Positions 1-8,518 of a stretch of DNA of 64,000 nucleotides are shown piece after piece. This DNA is from Acidimicrobiia bacterium (GTDB lineage: Bacteria > Actinomycetota > Acidimicrobiia > Spongiisociales > ZC4RG35): contig JANQRA010000018.1 of the NCBI GenBank assembly GCA_028284765.1, positions 161,541-225,540 of the forward strand, in the 5' to 3' direction. Within the stretch, counting starts at the first letter, position 1; each line of letters begins with the position of its first letter. A model generated the notes under the pieces. The model ran no database searches and was not told the origin of the DNA. It saw only the letters and a list, made by a program, of their open reading frames with translations. Made by a program: the position numbers and the translations under genes.

Positions 1-85
1 AGGAAGCTGAGCCAAAAAGGGCAGCTTTCGCCGCGCGAACGTCGGTCGTTCTCTAGTCTCCGCGTTCTGTGAGGAAGGACAACCG

Positions 86-1963
86 ATGACGACTGTTGTC
101 GAGCGCCCAGAGGCGCCAGGGGCGGCAACCGGCTATCCGACGATCGCATCCCTGATCAGGGATAGGGCGGGAGTCAAGCCGGACGTTGTTGCCATGCGTG
201 AGAAAGACTTCGGCATCTGGCAGGAGATCACCTGGGGTGAGTTGTGGGACACAATCCTCAACGCGGCCCATGGACTCCTGGCACTGGGGGTTGAAAAGGG
301 TGATCGGATCTCGATCCACTCCGAGGACAGACCTGAATGGGTGATTCTTGATGTCGCCACGGTCGCGGTCCGTGGGATATCGGTTGGCCTCTATCCGACG
401 AATCCGGCGGCCGAGGTCGAGTACCTCTTGTCAGACTCCGGTTCGGTTGTTCATCTCGCCGAGGATCAAGAGCAGGCGGACAAGGTGATGGAAGTCGTCG
501 ACTCACTCACCGCCCTCAAGAAGGTCATCCATGTGGAGCCTCGTGGGTTCCGACGCTGGCGCGACGATGAGCGCTTCCTCTTCTGGGACGAGTTCATCGA
601 GTTGGGTAAGGAGCACAGGGCTGCCAACCCCGGCGCTGTGGACAAGATCATGTCTGAAGCGACGGAGGAAGACGTGATGACCTTGGTGTACACCTCGGGA
701 ACCACAGGTCCTCCTAAGGGGGCGATGCTCACCAACTCCAATGTCTCGTTCTGTCTCGACATTCTGGTGAACGATCCGAAGCGGGTCGGTGGCGACAAGC
801 CGGTCAGCGAGGATGACATCATCCTGACTTATCTCCCGCTGTGTCACGTGGCCGAGCGGATTTTCTCGACATGGACTCTGGCGGCCGCCGGGCCGACCCT
901 CAATTTCGCCGAATCGATTGACACGGTTCAGTTGAACCTTCGGGAGATCCAGCCGACCATCTTCTTTGCCGTTCCCCGGATTTGGGAGCGGATCCACGCC
1001 GGCGTCCTGATAAGGCTCAGCGACGCGACCTTCTTCAAGAAGATGCTGGCCAAACCTTCAATGGCCGCTGCTCAGTTCATAGGACGAGAGCGTGTGAAGA
1101 ACGGCGGCAACTTCACGGTGGCGTCACGGTTGCTCTACCTCATCTTCAACGTACTGTTCTTCCGCAGTCTCAAAGAGCGGATCGGACTACGTCGTTGTCG
1201 ATACGCCGCCTCAGGTGCGGCGCCGATCGCACCAGAGGTGCTCGAGTTCTTCCTGGGTCTCGGAGTATCGGTGTACGAGCTCTACGGAATGACCGAGAAC
1301 GTGGCGGTAGCGACGACCAACTATCCAGGTCGGGCAAAACTCGGCACGGTCGGCGAGCCTTACATCGAGGGTTCGTTGCGAATTGACGAAGACACCGGCG
1401 AGATCCAGACGAAACACGGCGGCGTATTCAAGGGCTATTGGAACAAGCCGGAGAGAACGGCTGAGACGTTCACAGACGACGGATGGCTCAAGACCGGGGA
1501 TGTCGGAGAGTGGGTCGATGGGACGCACGTGAAGATCGTCGATCGGATGAAGGACATCATCATCACGAGCGGCGGCAAGAACATCTCACCTTCGGAGATA
1601 GAGAACAGTCTCAAGACCTCTCCTTTCATCAAGGAAGCGATGGTGATCGGAGACGGTCGCAAGTTCTTGTCGGCGTTGATCGCAATCGAATTCGACACCG
1701 TCGGAGACTGGGCCACGCGCAAAGGGATCCCCTACACGACATACCGCGATCTCTCGGAGAAGCCGCAAGTGATCGAGTTGGTGCAGAAGGAAGTCAACAA
1801 GACCAACGAGCGTTTCGCCAGGGTCGAGAACGTCCGCAAGTTCGCGATGATCCCCAAGGAGTTGGACCACGAGGACGGCGAATTGACGGCGACCCAGAAG
1901 CTGAAGCGTTCGGCCATGTCTGACCTGTTTGGTGACCTGATCGAAGACATGTATCGGTCGTGA
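86..1963 (+). CDS. Long-chain acyl-CoA synthetase (AMP-forming)
   Basis: This 625-residue enzyme should activate a fatty or other carboxylic acid with ATP and CoA through an acyl-adenylate. The ANL-superfamily signatures are in order: the phosphate loop YTSGTTGPPKG at residues 202-212, YGMTE at 400-404, KTGD at 469-472, and the hinge segment DRMKDIIITSGGKNISP near residues 483-499; the C-terminal TQKLKR segment carries the likely catalytic lysine. Length and the long insertion between motifs fit the FadD15/long-chain (bacterial LC-FACS) branch. A good Shine-Dalgarno (GAGGAAGG, about 70-77) supports the ATG at 86. Its stop overlaps the start of the following permease (GTGA), so it is the first visible gene of the transporter operon. 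I infer that it activates whatever the transporter imports; the substrate cannot be read from sequence. Confidence 0.93.
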   Translation: MTTVVERPEAPGAATGYPTIASLIRDRAGVKPDVVAMREKDFGIWQEITWGELWDTILNAAHGLLALGVEKGDRISIHSEDRPEWVILDVATVAVRGISVGLYPTNPAAEVEYLLSDSGSVVHLAEDQEQADKVMEVVDSLTALKKVIHVEPRGFRRWRDDERFLFWDEFIELGKEHRAANPGAVDKIMSEATEEDVMTLVYTSGTTGPPKGAMLTNSNVSFCLDILVNDPKRVGGDKPVSEDDIILTYLPLCHVAERIFSTWTLAAAGPTLNFAESIDTVQLNLREIQPTIFFAVPRIWERIHAGVLIRLSDATFFKKMLAKPSMAAAQFIGRERVKNGGNFTVASRLLYLIFNVLFFRSLKERIGLRRCRYAASGAAPIAPEVLEFFLGLGVSVYELYGMTENVAVATTNYPGRAKLGTVGEPYIEGSLRIDEDTGEIQTKHGGVFKGYWNKPERTAETFTDDGWLKTGDVGEWVDGTHVKIVDRMKDIIITSGGKNISPSEIENSLKTSPFIKEAMVIGDGRKFLSALIAIEFDTVGDWATRKGIPYTTYRDLSEKPQVIELVQKEVNKTNERFARVENVRKFAMIPKELDHEDGELTATQKLKRSAMSDLFGDLIEDMYRS

Positions 1964-2946
1964 CTCCAGACCTACTCGTCGTGATCGCCCAGGAAGCTTC
2001 GACGCCGTCGAAGTTCGCCCAGATGGTGGTCGACGGGGTCAACCTCGGCGGAATCTACGCGCTGCTGGCGGTGGGGTTTGTGATCATTTTCCGAGCCACC
2101 CAGGTGCTCAACTTCGCCCACGGTGCGCTGGCCGCGCTTGGCGCTTTCTTGGTCGCCTCGTTTGCAACGGTTCTCGACATACCGGGCCGATGGATCCCCA
2201 ATGCCCCAGCGTGGGTCTCCTGGACCGGAGCTGTGTTCCTGGCGCTCATTGCCGCAGCCCTTATCGGGATGGCACTGGAACGTGTCTTCCTGAGACCAAT
2301 GGTCGGCGAGGAGCTCTTTGCCGTCGCCATTGTGACGTTGGGAATGGACATCGTTGTCCGCAACATCACCAACGACTGGATTGGCCCACAGCCGCGTCCG
2401 CTGGGTGACCCATTCGGTATATCGGTCTTCGACCTGGGCTGGGTACGGATCCCGTACACAGTGGTTACGCAGACGGTTGTCGCCCTGCTGGCCGTTGCGC
2501 TAATCGCCTATTTCTTCAGATCGCGCATGGGTGTAGCCATGAGGGCGACTGCCTTTGATCAAGAGGCGGCCAGAGCCCAGGGGATAAGCGTCGGCCGCGT
2601 CTTCTCAACATCGTGGGCCATCGGTGCCGTGTTGGCAGCTCTGGCCGGAATCTTCATCTCGTTGTTCCCACGACGGTCTACCGGCGTAGATCCGACGACA
2701 GCGTTCTTTGCGTTCAGGGCGTTCCCAGCGATCATCATCGGCGGGCTCGATTCAGTTGTGGGCGCCCTCGTCGGCGGGCTGATCGTTGGATTCGCAGAAG
2801 CAGGGGCTAGTTCCTACCTGGTGGGTGAGAACTGGGAGTTCCTCGGCACAGGGTTCGCCGGAATCGTGCCCTATCTGCTGATGATGGTGGTGCTGATAAT
2901 CCGGCCCTATGGCTTGTTTGGGACTGAGGAGATAAGGCGCGTATGA
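1960..2946 (+). CDS. livH: Branched-chain amino acid-type ABC transporter permease, LivH family
   Basis: This is a 328-residue integral membrane protein with eight or so hydrophobic segments. LivH-family hallmarks include the early GIYALLAVGFVIIFRATQ segment (residues about 31-48), which follows the family's G-x-x-YALxAxGxxLI pattern, a central loop with AMRATAFDQEAARAQGI (about 190-206, the EAA-type contact with the ATPase) and a GGLDSVVGALVGG segment. It starts at a GTG that overlaps the synthetase stop by four bases. With the next four genes it forms a complete HAAT-type importer. The substrate could be amino acids, amides, urea or, given the linked acyl-CoA synthetase, a small organic or aromatic acid. 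Confidence 0.93.
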   Translation: MTPDLLVVIAQEASTPSKFAQMVVDGVNLGGIYALLAVGFVIIFRATQVLNFAHGALAALGAFLVASFATVLDIPGRWIPNAPAWVSWTGAVFLALIAAALIGMALERVFLRPMVGEELFAVAIVTLGMDIVVRNITNDWIGPQPRPLGDPFGISVFDLGWVRIPYTVVTQTVVALLAVALIAYFFRSRMGVAMRATAFDQEAARAQGISVGRVFSTSWAIGAVLAALAGIFISLFPRRSTGVDPTTAFFAFRAFPAIIIGGLDSVVGALVGGLIVGFAEAGASSYLVGENWEFLGTGFAGIVPYLLMMVVLIIRPYGLFGTEEIRRV

Positions 2947-3007
2947 CGTCGCATGATGCTCGCGTCGCAATGCTCTCCGGCCTCGATGTGCCGAGTGGAG
3001 GGAGCCG

Positions 3008-4243
3008 ATGAGAGGCCGCCCGATGCTCTATACCCGATACGAGTCGGATCAGGCCCTGCTCAACACCGGGACCAAGAAAGTGATGATGGGCTTGTTCATC
3101 GTCCTCTTGGTCCTTATCCCGTTTGGGGTTGTTCCTGGGCTGACCTTCTTGTCGCAACCGGACTGGATGAGGCTCCTCAGCACTGTTTGCATTTTTGCCG
3201 TTGGCGCCCTCGGGCTGAATATCCTCACCGGACTTGCCGGGCAGGTGTCACTCGGGCACGCCTTCTTCATGGGCCTCGGGGCATACACAGCTGCGTGGTT
3301 TGGCGTCGAACCCGGACCACTTTCGGGACTTGGGCTCCCGATGTGGGTCTGGCTCCCACTGGCAGGTCTGGTCCCCGCCATCGTCGGAGTCCTGATCGGC
3401 CCCGTCGCCGTACGGGTGCGGGGTCTCTATCTCGCTTTTGTGACGCTCGGCCTGGTCTTCATTGGTGAATACATCTTCCGAAACTGGGTCTACGCCACGG
3501 GTGGCCCAGACTCCGGAAGGACCTTCCCGTCGCTCGAGTGGAAGATCTGGAAGGAGGAGACGCCCCTCGTCGACTTCCAGAGTGATGGCGTCTGGTTCGG
3601 TGTAGAGATAATCGAGGAGGCCAAGACGTACTTCTTGATGCTCCTACTGCTGGTGATATTCGTGCTTCTGGCGAAGAACATCCAGCGGACGAGAGTCGGG
3701 AGGGCCTTCCAGTCGATTCGCGATCGCGATATCGCCGCTGAAATCATGGGTGTCAACGAGGTTCAGTACAAGCTTGTCGCCTTCGGGCTGTCTTCTTTCT
3801 ATGCAGGAATCGCAGGTGCCTTGTTAGCCACGTTCATCGGACGCACCATCCCGGAGCGGTGGAATCTGTTTTTGTCGGTCCAATTCATCGCCATCATCCT
3901 CATTGGCGGCGCTGGTGTGGTCAGCGGTGTGATTCTCGGATCCGTCTTTGTCACCGTGTTGCCCCGGCTGGTTCAGGACTTCTCGTCCTGGCTCGCCGAT
4001 TACGTGAGTGAGGGCGAAGGTGCCTTCGTTTGGCTTGCCGACCTATTCATTTCGACTGGGTCAGGCGATTTCGGGCTGGTCAATACGCTGCCGGGGGTCG
4101 GCCCCGGATTATCTGTGTTCCAGTTCAACCAAGTCCTATACGGTCTATTGATAATCCTGTTCCTGATATTTGAACCGCTCGGTTTGTACGGGATATGGCT
4201 CCGAATACGCAATTATTGGAAGGGTTGGCCGTTCACATATTGA
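3008..4243 (+). CDS. livM: Branched-chain amino acid-type ABC transporter permease, LivM family
   Basis: The 411-residue second permease has the LivM pattern NILTGLAGQVSLGHAFFMGLGAYTAA (residues about 74-99) and the cytoplasmic coupling loop GRAFQSIRDRDIAAEIMGV (about 230-248), followed by the YKLVAFGLSSFYAGIAGAL helix typical of the family. It is longer than many LivM proteins because of an extra soluble loop near residues 155-200 and an additional loop near 325-370. A GGAGGGAG ribosome site at about 2997-3004 fits the ATG at 3008; a 61-base gap separates it from livH. It pairs with LivH to form the membrane channel. Confidence 0.92.
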   Translation: MRGRPMLYTRYESDQALLNTGTKKVMMGLFIVLLVLIPFGVVPGLTFLSQPDWMRLLSTVCIFAVGALGLNILTGLAGQVSLGHAFFMGLGAYTAAWFGVEPGPLSGLGLPMWVWLPLAGLVPAIVGVLIGPVAVRVRGLYLAFVTLGLVFIGEYIFRNWVYATGGPDSGRTFPSLEWKIWKEETPLVDFQSDGVWFGVEIIEEAKTYFLMLLLLVIFVLLAKNIQRTRVGRAFQSIRDRDIAAEIMGVNEVQYKLVAFGLSSFYAGIAGALLATFIGRTIPERWNLFLSVQFIAIILIGGAGVVSGVILGSVFVTVLPRLVQDFSSWLADYVSEGEGAFVWLADLFISTGSGDFGLVNTLPGVGPGLSVFQFNQVLYGLLIILFLIFEPLGLYGIWLRIRNYWKGWPFTY

Positions 4244-4299
4244 GCGGTCCGACATTGGACCGGGTAACTCCGGTCCATTAACGAGGAGGAAGGAAACAA

Positions 4300-5697
4300 A
4301 TGAAGATCAAGTCCAGGTGGCTAGCGATCTTCCTGACGCTCGGTCTCGTACTCGCCGCTTGTAGCCCAAGTGGCGGTGACGACACAACTACGACCGCAGC
4401 CGATGGAGGAGAAGCGACCACCACAACCTCCGGTGACGGTGGCGATGCAACCACCACCACCGAAGGCGAGATGATGGACGATCCTGCAGTCGACGTTGGC
4501 GTCGACCTCGAGGCCGGCACCATCACCGTTGGACTTCTCTCTGACCTCACGGGACCATTCGGTCCGCTTGTCGCACCGTTCGTGACGGCGCACGAGGTCT
4601 ACTGGGAAGAGGTCAACGAGAACGGCGGAATCAACGGCCTTCAAGTTGAGCTTGAAGTTCGTGACACAGGGTATGTGGTCGACAACCACGTTCAGCTCTA
4701 CGAGGAGCTGAAGGATCAGGTTGTCATGTTCGGTCATTCGACCGGCTCGCCGCACACCGTGGCGATCTCACCGCAGCTCGCAGAGGACGGAATCCTCGCC
4801 ATCCCGCTTACGTGGTACTCGGGTTGGACCGACCCGGCACTCTCGAGCAACGTGATGCACCACGGCAACCCGTACTGCATCGAGTCGATGAACCTCATCA
4901 GCTGGATAACCGAGCAAATGCCGGATATCTCGACCGTGGCGATCGCCTCGTTCGCAGGTGACTACGGACAGGACTCGGCTGCTGGCGCCAAGCTCGCTGC
5001 CGAAGCTCTGGGTCTCGAAGTCGTCTATGACGCAGAGGGTCTCGTGAACGCTGCTGATGAAGCATCGCTCACCGAAGTTGCCAACGGCATCGTTGCCGCA
5101 GCACCGGACCTCGTCTGGCTCACGGCCAACGGCACCGCTCTCGGCGCCATCTTCGGACAGGCACTGGCTGCTGGCTTTGACAGCGCCGTGTGGTCCGGGG
5201 CCGCTCCGACGTTCAGCCCAGCGCTGATCGCTCCGGATGCGCCGCTCAAGGATCCGATTGCTGCTTCCTGGTACAGCGGTTCGTACTACGAGCCCTGGTC
5301 AGGAACCTCAGCCGGCACCGAAGCTGCGAAGGCCAGCCTGCTGGAGCGTCGCCCCGACACGACACCACTTGACTTCTACATGGGTGGTTTCGTTGAGGCG
5401 CAGATGACACATGCCGCCCTTCAGGCCGCATACGACGCTGGTGACCTGACCCAAGCTGGAGTTCTCGCTGCCGGTAAGGCGATCGAGAACCTCGACTTCG
5501 ACGGTCTTGCACCGCCGGAGACATACGTCGGTGATGCCAACACGCAATTGCAGCGTGTGATTCACATCATCCAGCCCGATCCGGAAGGTCTTGCTACTGG
5601 AATGTCGGGTGGCACCCAGATCGTGGAGGCGAACTACACGGCACAGATTGCCGCTGACTTCGACTTCCAGTCTGCGTGTTACACGCTGGGCTCATAG
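4300..5697 (+). CDS. livK: Periplasmic-binding lipoprotein of the LivHMGF transporter (Peripla_BP_6)
   Basis: This 465-residue solute-binding protein starts with a lipoprotein signal (lipobox LVLAAC, lipidated Cys21), followed by a low-complexity linker of about 45 residues with two TTTT runs and acidic Gly/Asp segments. The globular LivK-like domain begins around residue 70 (ITVGLLSDLTGPFGP) and continues to the C terminus. A strong Shine-Dalgarno (GAGGAGGAAGG, 4282-4292) precedes the start, suggesting high expression, as is usual for the binding protein. The Thr-rich linker probably spans the cell envelope and may be O-glycosylated (inference). Its ligand would define the role of the whole operon and is not known. 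Confidence 0.92.
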   Translation: MKIKSRWLAIFLTLGLVLAACSPSGGDDTTTTAADGGEATTTTSGDGGDATTTTEGEMMDDPAVDVGVDLEAGTITVGLLSDLTGPFGPLVAPFVTAHEVYWEEVNENGGINGLQVELEVRDTGYVVDNHVQLYEELKDQVVMFGHSTGSPHTVAISPQLAEDGILAIPLTWYSGWTDPALSSNVMHHGNPYCIESMNLISWITEQMPDISTVAIASFAGDYGQDSAAGAKLAAEALGLEVVYDAEGLVNAADEASLTEVANGIVAAAPDLVWLTANGTALGAIFGQALAAGFDSAVWSGAAPTFSPALIAPDAPLKDPIAASWYSGSYYEPWSGTSAGTEAAKASLLERRPDTTPLDFYMGGFVEAQMTHAALQAAYDAGDLTQAGVLAAGKAIENLDFDGLAPPETYVGDANTQLQRVIHIIQPDPEGLATGMSGGTQIVEANYTAQIAADFDFQSACYTLGS

Positions 5698-5704
5698 CTA
5701 GTTA

Positions 5705-5784
5705 GAACGAGTGGGGTAGGTCTCCGACCTGCCCCACACCGTTCTGTGAGGATTGGGACTGCTCGGAGCAGGCTCAATCTTCAC
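5705..5784 (+). other. Two adjacent strong RNA hairpins between livK and livF
   Basis: Hairpin 1 (5705-5744) has a GTGGGGTAGGTC/GACCTGCCCCAC stem with a TCC loop and an outer GAACG/CGTTC extension. Hairpin 2 (5746-5784) pairs GTGAGGATTG with CAATCTTCAC around an inner CTGCTC/GAGCAG-type stem. Neither is followed by a U-tract, so they are more likely partial attenuators or 3'-end stabilisers of the livK message than full terminators. They would explain high expression of the binding protein relative to the ATPases. Confidence 0.55.
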
Positions 5785-5807
5785 AAAACGGTTGAAAGAG
5801 GACTGAG

Positions 5808-6599
5808 ATGCTGACAGTTGAGAATCTCGAGGTCGTGTACAACGACGTCGTTCTCGTTCTGCGTGGTATCTCCCTCGAGGTTGGAGACGGCCAGATAGTG
5901 GCGCTGCTCGGCGCTAACGGTGCGGGGAAGACCACCACCCTCCGCTCGATCACAGGTCTCCTCGACGTCCACGAAGGTGACATCACCAAAGGCGAGATCA
6001 CGTTCAAGGGTGACGAGATCACCGAGGCATTGCCATCCAAGATCGTGGAAATGGGGATCTCTCAGGTGATGGAAGGCCGACGGATATTCGCCGAGATGAC
6101 GGTTGACGACAATCTGCGAGCGGGTGCGTACGTCAACAGCAACCGGGCTGGATATAAGGCTTCCTACGACCGGGTCATGGGTTTGTTCCCGAGACTCAAG
6201 GAACGGCGATCAGCCACTGCTGGCTACCTATCCGGCGGTGAACAGCAGATGCTCGCCATCGGGCGTGCCCTCATGCAGGATCCGAAACTGATGATTCTCG
6301 ACGAGCCTTCACTTGGGCTCGCGCCACTGCTTGTGCAAGAGGTGAGGGACATCATCGTCCAGATCAATGAGCAGGGCACCGCGGTCCTCTTGATCGAGCA
6401 GAACGCCAACATGGCGCTGTCGATTGCCCACCACGGGTACATCATGGAGACCGGGAAGATGGTCATGGACGGCGACCCGCAGAAGCTCTTGAAGGACGAT
6501 GACGTGAAGGAGTTCTATTTGGGCCTGCACGCCTCGGGTGAGAAGAAGTCTTTCCGAGATGTGAAGCACTACAAGCGTCGCAAGAGGTGGCTCTCATGA
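5808..6599 (+). CDS. livF: ABC transporter ATP-binding protein, LivF family
   Basis: This 263-residue ATPase has a Walker A motif GANGAGKT at residues 35-42, the ABC signature LSGGEQQ at 141-147 and Walker B ending in LDEPSLG (D165, E166). The start of the domain (LTVENLEVVYNDVVLVLRGISLEV) and the MEGRRIFAEMTVDDNL segment are typical of LivF. The C-terminal 30 residues are basic (HYKRRKRW) and lie beyond the usual family end. A GAAAGAGGA ribosome site precedes the ATG. It powers import together with LivG. Confidence 0.93.
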   Translation: MLTVENLEVVYNDVVLVLRGISLEVGDGQIVALLGANGAGKTTTLRSITGLLDVHEGDITKGEITFKGDEITEALPSKIVEMGISQVMEGRRIFAEMTVDDNLRAGAYVNSNRAGYKASYDRVMGLFPRLKERRSATAGYLSGGEQQMLAIGRALMQDPKLMILDEPSLGLAPLLVQEVRDIIVQINEQGTAVLLIEQNANMALSIAHHGYIMETGKMVMDGDPQKLLKDDDVKEFYLGLHASGEKKSFRDVKHYKRRKRWLS

Positions 6600-6696
6600 C
6601 ACGGCAGAGTCATGTCCGCCCGACCGGCGTCTGTTTGGCCGGAAACCTAGGAGTGGGCTGCCCTTCGGCAAGCCATGATGCCCCTTCTACGGGAGA

Positions 6697-7569
6697 GTGT
6701 CGGTGCCAGGAGGCAAACGGCCAAAGTCGGGCGGTATCAAATTGAGTGGGAAGCTGCTGCGCCGCAACTCCGAGCGCTGGGGTCCGGAGAACTACGACCA
6801 CCTCTTGGAGGTCAAAGATATCCATCTGTCTTTCAAGGGTGTGAAGGCCATCGACGACGTGTCGTTCCATGTGGACGACGGTGAGCTGTTCGCCATCATC
6901 GGGCCGAACGGGGCAGGCAAGACTTCGCTGTTCAACTCGATCAACCAGGTCTATCACCCCCAGGAAGGCGACATCCTCTGGAAAGGCGAGTCGCTCATGG
7001 GCCTCAAGCCCAACGTGACTGCCGAGCGAGGGCTTGCACGAACCTTCCAGAACATCGCCCTCTATCCCCACATGACCGTCCTTGAGAACATCCTCACCGG
7101 ACGTCACGTTCGCATGGACTCCGGATGGCTTGCAGGCTCCATCTGGTGGGGGAAGGCGAAGCGTGAGGAGATGGCCAACCGGGAGGTCGTCGAGGGAATC
7201 ATCGACTTCCTCGAAATCGAGCAGTGGCGCAAGTACCCGGTTGGGCTGCTTCCGTACGGTGTCCAAAAGCGTGTCGAGTTGGGTCGGGCCCTCGCCATGG
7301 ATCCGGAGCTTCTGATGCTTGACGAGCCCGTGGCCGGGATGAACCTCGAAGAGACCGAAGACATGGCCCGTTTCATCCTCGATGTTCAGGACGAGCTTGA
7401 TATCGCAATCATCCTTGTGGAGCACGACATGGGCCTTGTCATGGACATCGCTGACCGCGTCCTTGTCGTTGACTTCGGCAAGCCGATCGCCGTCGGGCCT
7501 CCCGCTGAGGTGCAGGCCAACCCCAACGTGATCAAGGCCTACCTGGGTGAAGAGGTCGAAGCCGGTTAG
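6697..7569 (+). CDS. livG: ABC transporter ATP-binding protein, LivG family
   Basis: This 290-residue ATPase carries Walker A GPNGAGKT at residues 69-76, the LivG-type segment GLARTFQNIALYPHMTVLENILTGRH, a degenerate signature LPYGVQKR in place of LSYGQQR, and Walker B LLMLDEPVAGMN. The first 35 residues are basic and precede the usual ABC start. The annotated GTG at 6697 is one of two close GTGs (the other at 6703); a GGGAG lies just upstream. The stop shares one base with the GTG of the next hydrolase gene. Confidence 0.92.
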   Translation: MSVPGGKRPKSGGIKLSGKLLRRNSERWGPENYDHLLEVKDIHLSFKGVKAIDDVSFHVDDGELFAIIGPNGAGKTSLFNSINQVYHPQEGDILWKGESLMGLKPNVTAERGLARTFQNIALYPHMTVLENILTGRHVRMDSGWLAGSIWWGKAKREEMANREVVEGIIDFLEIEQWRKYPVGLLPYGVQKRVELGRALAMDPELLMLDEPVAGMNLEETEDMARFILDVQDELDIAIILVEHDMGLVMDIADRVLVVDFGKPIAVGPPAEVQANPNVIKAYLGEEVEAG

Positions 7570-8450
7570 TGGCTGAACGACTCGCCGCCCCTGATTTCCC
7601 AGACTGGCTCGCTGATCAAGTCCCGTACGAGCGCTACCTCCTGCAGCTCTCGGATGGACGGCGCATGCATGTCATGGAGTCGGGCGAAGGTCGGCCGGTG
7701 GTTCTGTTCCACGGCAATCCCACTTGGGGATACCTCTATCGCAATGTGGTCTCGGAGCTGGAGGGCGAGCCGTATCGCCTGATCATGCCCGATCTGATGG
7801 GTCTGGGCTTCTCCGATCGGGTGTCTGCTGAAGAGATGACGCTCGCGAATCACGTCCGCTGGATGGGCGAGCTGATTGCAGGATTCGACCTCACAGACGC
7901 CATTGCCGTAGTTCAAGACTGGGGTGGGCCGATTGGTTTGCACTCCGTCCGGCAGAACCAGGCGGCGTTCAACGGACTGGTGGTGATGAACACTGCCATT
8001 GGTCCGCCAAAGCCTGGGTTCAAACCGACAACGTTTCATCGTGTGTTCGGCTCACCGATCGGACCGGTGCTCGGACGCTTCGGGCTTCCTCACAGACGAC
8101 TCTCGATGGCTCAAGGCGACAAGAGCTCGATCGGCAAGGTGGAGCAACGTGCTTACAACTACGCACTCCGGAATCCAGGCGATCCCATGGCGGTTATCGG
8201 GTTTGTGAGAATGGTGCCCGACTCTTTGGATCATCCTTCCGTTCCGTTGCTTCAGGAAGTGGCGGACTTCGTCGATGGATACCAAGGTGCTGCACGGATC
8301 GTGTGGGGCGAGCGTGACCCTGTATTGGGCAGGCTCAGAAGGCGGATCGAACGCCAACTTCCACAGGCGGAATCTGTGACAACTCAGGCCGGTCACTTCC
8401 TTCAGGAGGAAGTGCCTGACGACATTGCCGACGCCATCCGAGCCCTTTAA
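7569..8450 (+). CDS. Alpha/beta hydrolase, haloalkane dehalogenase-like
   Basis: This 293-residue protein resembles the haloalkane dehalogenase branch rather than ordinary serine esterases. The nucleophile-elbow sequence is VVQDWGGPIG, with Asp117 in place of Ser and an adjacent Trp118; the oxyanion/halide motif is HGNPTW at 48-53; the general acid and base are probably Asp in WGERDP and His in TQAGHFLQEE. In known dehalogenases Asp attacks carbon-halogen bonds and the Trp after it helps bind halide. It begins one base into the livG stop and so is translationally coupled to the importer. It could dehalogenate an imported compound or use another substrate; family sequence alone does not settle this. 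Confidence 0.78.
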   Translation: MAERLAAPDFPDWLADQVPYERYLLQLSDGRRMHVMESGEGRPVVLFHGNPTWGYLYRNVVSELEGEPYRLIMPDLMGLGFSDRVSAEEMTLANHVRWMGELIAGFDLTDAIAVVQDWGGPIGLHSVRQNQAAFNGLVVMNTAIGPPKPGFKPTTFHRVFGSPIGPVLGRFGLPHRRLSMAQGDKSSIGKVEQRAYNYALRNPGDPMAVIGFVRMVPDSLDHPSVPLLQEVADFVDGYQGAARIVWGERDPVLGRLRRRIERQLPQAESVTTQAGHFLQEEVPDDIADAIRAL

Positions 8451-8518
8451 CTCTTCGAAACCGAGCGCAACCGAGAATACGTCCAAGTGGCGATTCACTC
8501 ACGGATAGAAGCGAAGCG

